Below, in pieces: positions 62,595 to 64,000 of a stretch of DNA of 64,000 nucleotides. A program made the translations under genes and the position numbers. The notes under the pieces were generated by a model, which saw only the letters and a program-made list of their open reading frames with translations, was not told the DNA's origin and ran no database searches. Every line of letters starts with the position of its first letter. Within the stretch, counting starts at the first letter, position 1. This DNA is from Granulosicoccus antarcticus IMCC3135 (GTDB taxonomy: Bacteria; Pseudomonadota; Gammaproteobacteria; Granulosicoccales; Granulosicoccaceae). Location: the NCBI RefSeq assembly GCF_002215215.1, contig NZ_CP018632.1, forward strand, positions 4,150,501 to 4,214,500, given 5' to 3'.

Positions 62595-63449
62595 TTACCG
62601 AACTTCCTCTTGTGCAGCCCGACTTCTTTCCAGATCTGCCATGGCAGCTCGGCTTGTCGCCTCGCCAGCATCGGTTCGGAAAACTTTCTTGTCTTCTACT
62701 TCAACATCATGATTGGCATCCATCAGAACACGATAGATAACCGCACCGATAACCGCACCGATAATAGGTGCTGCCCAGAACAGCCATAGCTGTTGCATAG
62801 GCAATGTGACGCCTTCGCCGAATACGTTGGCAATCAAAGCCTGTGCCGGTGAGCGAGCAGGATTAACACTGGTGTTGGTGACAGGGATACTGATGAAGTG
62901 AATCAGAGCCAAAGACAAACCAATGGTCAGGCCGCCCATTGCCGCTGAGGCACGCTTGGAAGTTGCACCCATGATCACGATCAGGAACACAGCGGTCATG
63001 ATGACTTCGGTAAGAAACGCTGCCTGCATGCTGTAGCCGCCAGGAGAGCCGTCAACACCAAAACCATTGGTTGCGAATGTGCCTGCGCCCGGGGTAATGG
63101 CAAAACCTGCCTGACCCGACGCTATATAATAGATGGCAGCGCCACCCAGTGTGCCGCCAATAACCTGAGCGATGATGTAGCCCGGTGCTTTTGCGATTGA
63201 AAAACGACCGCCAGCTACCAGACCGAGTGTCACGGCTGGGTTGAAATGACCACCAGACACATGACCTACAGCATAGGCGCCAGTAACAACTGTCAGACCA
63301 AATGCAAGACCGACACCCATAAATCCAAGTCCAAGGTTGACGGTCGAATCGCCGGCCATGAACATCGCCGCAAGAATCGCAGAACCGCAACCACCCAGAA
63401 CCAGCCAGAACGTGCCGAACACTTCTGCTGCCAATGCTTTTCCGTACAT
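62595..63449 (-). CDS. aqpZ: Aquaporin Z
   Basis: Protein of 284 residues with six membrane helices and two half-helices carrying the NPA boxes [14 protein letters not shown] and [10 protein letters not shown]. The segment [19 protein letters not shown] matches E. coli AqpZ, including the His and Arg of the narrow filter, so it should pass water and not glycerol. It differs by about 45 extra polar residues at the C terminus ([19 protein letters not shown] onward). It speeds water movement during osmotic shifts. Confidence 0.95.
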   Translation of the reverse strand: MYGKALAAEVFGTFWLVLGGCGSAILAAMFMAGDSTVNLGLGFMGVGLAFGLTVVTGAYAVGHVSGGHFNPAVTLGLVAGGRFSIAKAPGYIIAQVIGGTLGGAAIYYIASGQAGFAITPGAGTFATNGFGVDGSPGGYSMQAAFLTEVIMTAVFLIVIMGATSKRASAAMGGLTIGLSLALIHFISIPVTNTSVNPARSPAQALIANVFGEGVTLPMQQLWLFWAAPIIGAVIGAVIYRVLMDANHDVEVEDKKVFRTDAGEATSRAAMADLERSRAAQEEVR

Positions 63450-63857
63450 ACACTAACTCCTTTCTAATTTGTCAGATTATTAACTATTTCCATCGGGCGT
63501 AATGCAAGTCTGTCATTACAAGAAGAAATCCACTAGCACTCGCCACGAGGGGCACCAAGTGTAAATAATTCAAAAACGGTTTGCATGAAAACAACAGCAT
63601 TATTCAGCCTGAAACGGGCTGAATATATAGCTGTTAACAAAGCGACTCTTTTAAGGATGTTTTGTCAACGTGCGTAAATCATGTTACATCGCCAACTATC
63701 TTTCCGATTTTACTGATAGAGAAACACGTCTGTAACAACACTGAGCGACCCATTGCGATTACCAAAACCTTGCGAACGTCAGAAACCGATCGACTCTCTA
63801 TGGCATGATATTACGATCGTTCACAATATCCCTCTAGCCATCTAGCAGGAAATCCTT
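63450..63857. other. Intergenic region between aqpZ and ggt
   Basis: It holds the promoters of two divergent genes. No open frame is supported. A perfect 9-bp inverted repeat, TATTCAGCC (63601-63609) with GGCTGAATA (63617-63625), lies about 150 bases upstream of aqpZ and could be an operator or a small hairpin. Confidence 0.4.
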
Positions 63858-64000
63858 ATGCAGTTTCCATCTCCCCCGCCGTACGTCTCTCAGCGCTCAG
63901 CCACCATGGCTGACAATATGGTTGTGGCATCACAACCACTTGCCGGTCAGGCTGGCTTGTCCATGCTGGCCCAAGGGGGCAATGCAGTTGATGCGGCGAT
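63858..64000 (+). CDS. ggt: Gamma-glutamyltransferase, N-terminal part
   Basis: The first 47 residues are in the window; the gene continues past the right edge. They read MQFPSPPPYVSQRSATMADN, then MVVASQPLAGQAGLSMLAQGG ending in NAVDAA, the conserved start of gamma-glutamyltransferase large subunits. These enzymes transfer or hydrolyse the gamma-glutamyl bond of glutathione and similar compounds. ATG 63858 follows AGGA at 7 bases. No signal peptide is visible in the N terminus, unlike the periplasmic E. coli enzyme. Confidence 0.85.
   Translation, partial: MQFPSPPPYVSQRSATMADNMVVASQPLAGQAGLSMLAQGGNAVDAA

Noticed and set aside
1-64000. Insertion sequences, prophage, CRISPR arrays, tRNA or rRNA genes
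   Set aside because: I looked for transposase motifs, terminal repeats, regular short repeats and tRNA-like cloverleaves and found none that convinced me; short or divergent ones could be missed without a search tool.

Overview
This is about 64 kb of chromosome from a Gram-negative, free-living heterotroph, most likely a marine gammaproteobacterium. The sequence shows lipoprotein and Tat/Sec signals, AsmA and BON envelope proteins, TRAP, Liv-type and NitT/TauT-type importers, phasins, a PL7 alginate lyase and an aquaporin Z. Gene content and base composition by eye are compatible with a Granulosicoccus-like bacterium, but that name is a guess. I see no rRNA, tRNA, CRISPR array, insertion sequence or prophage. 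Genes are packed in metabolic cassettes, most with their own regulator.

Layout. 1-2.9 kb: end of a sugar catabolic operon (MsmK/UgpC-type ATPase, SIS isomerase, KbaZ/GatZ). 3.2-4.1 kb: two tandem phasins with a strong terminator. 4.2-14.0 kb: a ten-gene leftward operon (cyclase-family hydrolase, cupin, SDR, 3-hydroxyacyl-CoA dehydrogenase-like enzyme, Tat-exported binding protein, LivG, LivF, LivH, LivM, BKACE/DUF849) controlled by a divergent IclR regulator. A 43-bp-period duplicated operator-like element lies between them. 14.1-15.8 kb: PAS-GGDEF-EAL protein. 16.4-21.5 kb: a protease patch with an I9-like lipoprotein, a subtilase, a trypsin-like protease fused to an endonuclease I domain, and an acidic lipoprotein. 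21.7-27.3 kb: IclR regulator, DAO-type oxidase and a NitT/TauT ABC importer whose permease carries an extra periplasmic beta domain. 27.4-32.2 kb: FAD/NAD(P)-binding protein and a periplasmic sensor plus hybrid kinase pair. 32.4-37.8 kb: envelope and stress genes (DUF2383-like, DUF4112, AsmA, BON lipoprotein, Ppx/GppA), followed by a PL7 alginate lyase.

39.2-45.8 kb: a MarR regulator, a TRAP transporter (P, Q, M) and a 1068-residue protein joining a B12/Fe-S reductive dehalogenase to an FMN-NAD(P)H-2Fe2S reductase. This has the architecture of the self-sufficient aerobic dehalogenases BhbA and NpRdhA, and it is the most striking gene in the window. 45.9-51.7 kb: a hybrid kinase, a hipBA module with three operators, a metallophosphoesterase and a decayed chemoreceptor. 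52.2-57.9 kb: a complete seven-gene Nit1C cluster (nitrilase, radical SAM, GNAT, AIR-synthase-like protein, flavoprotein, two small proteins), a set known from nitrogen-starvation and cyanide-assimilation work. 58.0-64.0 kb: MocR regulator, LysR with class II aldolase and gamma-butyrobetaine dioxygenase-like genes, aquaporin, and the start of a gamma-glutamyltransferase.

Together the genes suggest a scavenger of marine organic matter: uptake systems paired with dedicated catabolic enzymes, carbon storage as polyhydroxyalkanoate, attack on alginate, possible dehalogenation of natural halo-aromatics and possible use of nitriles or cyanide as nitrogen. Function is inferred from family membership throughout; nothing here was tested.
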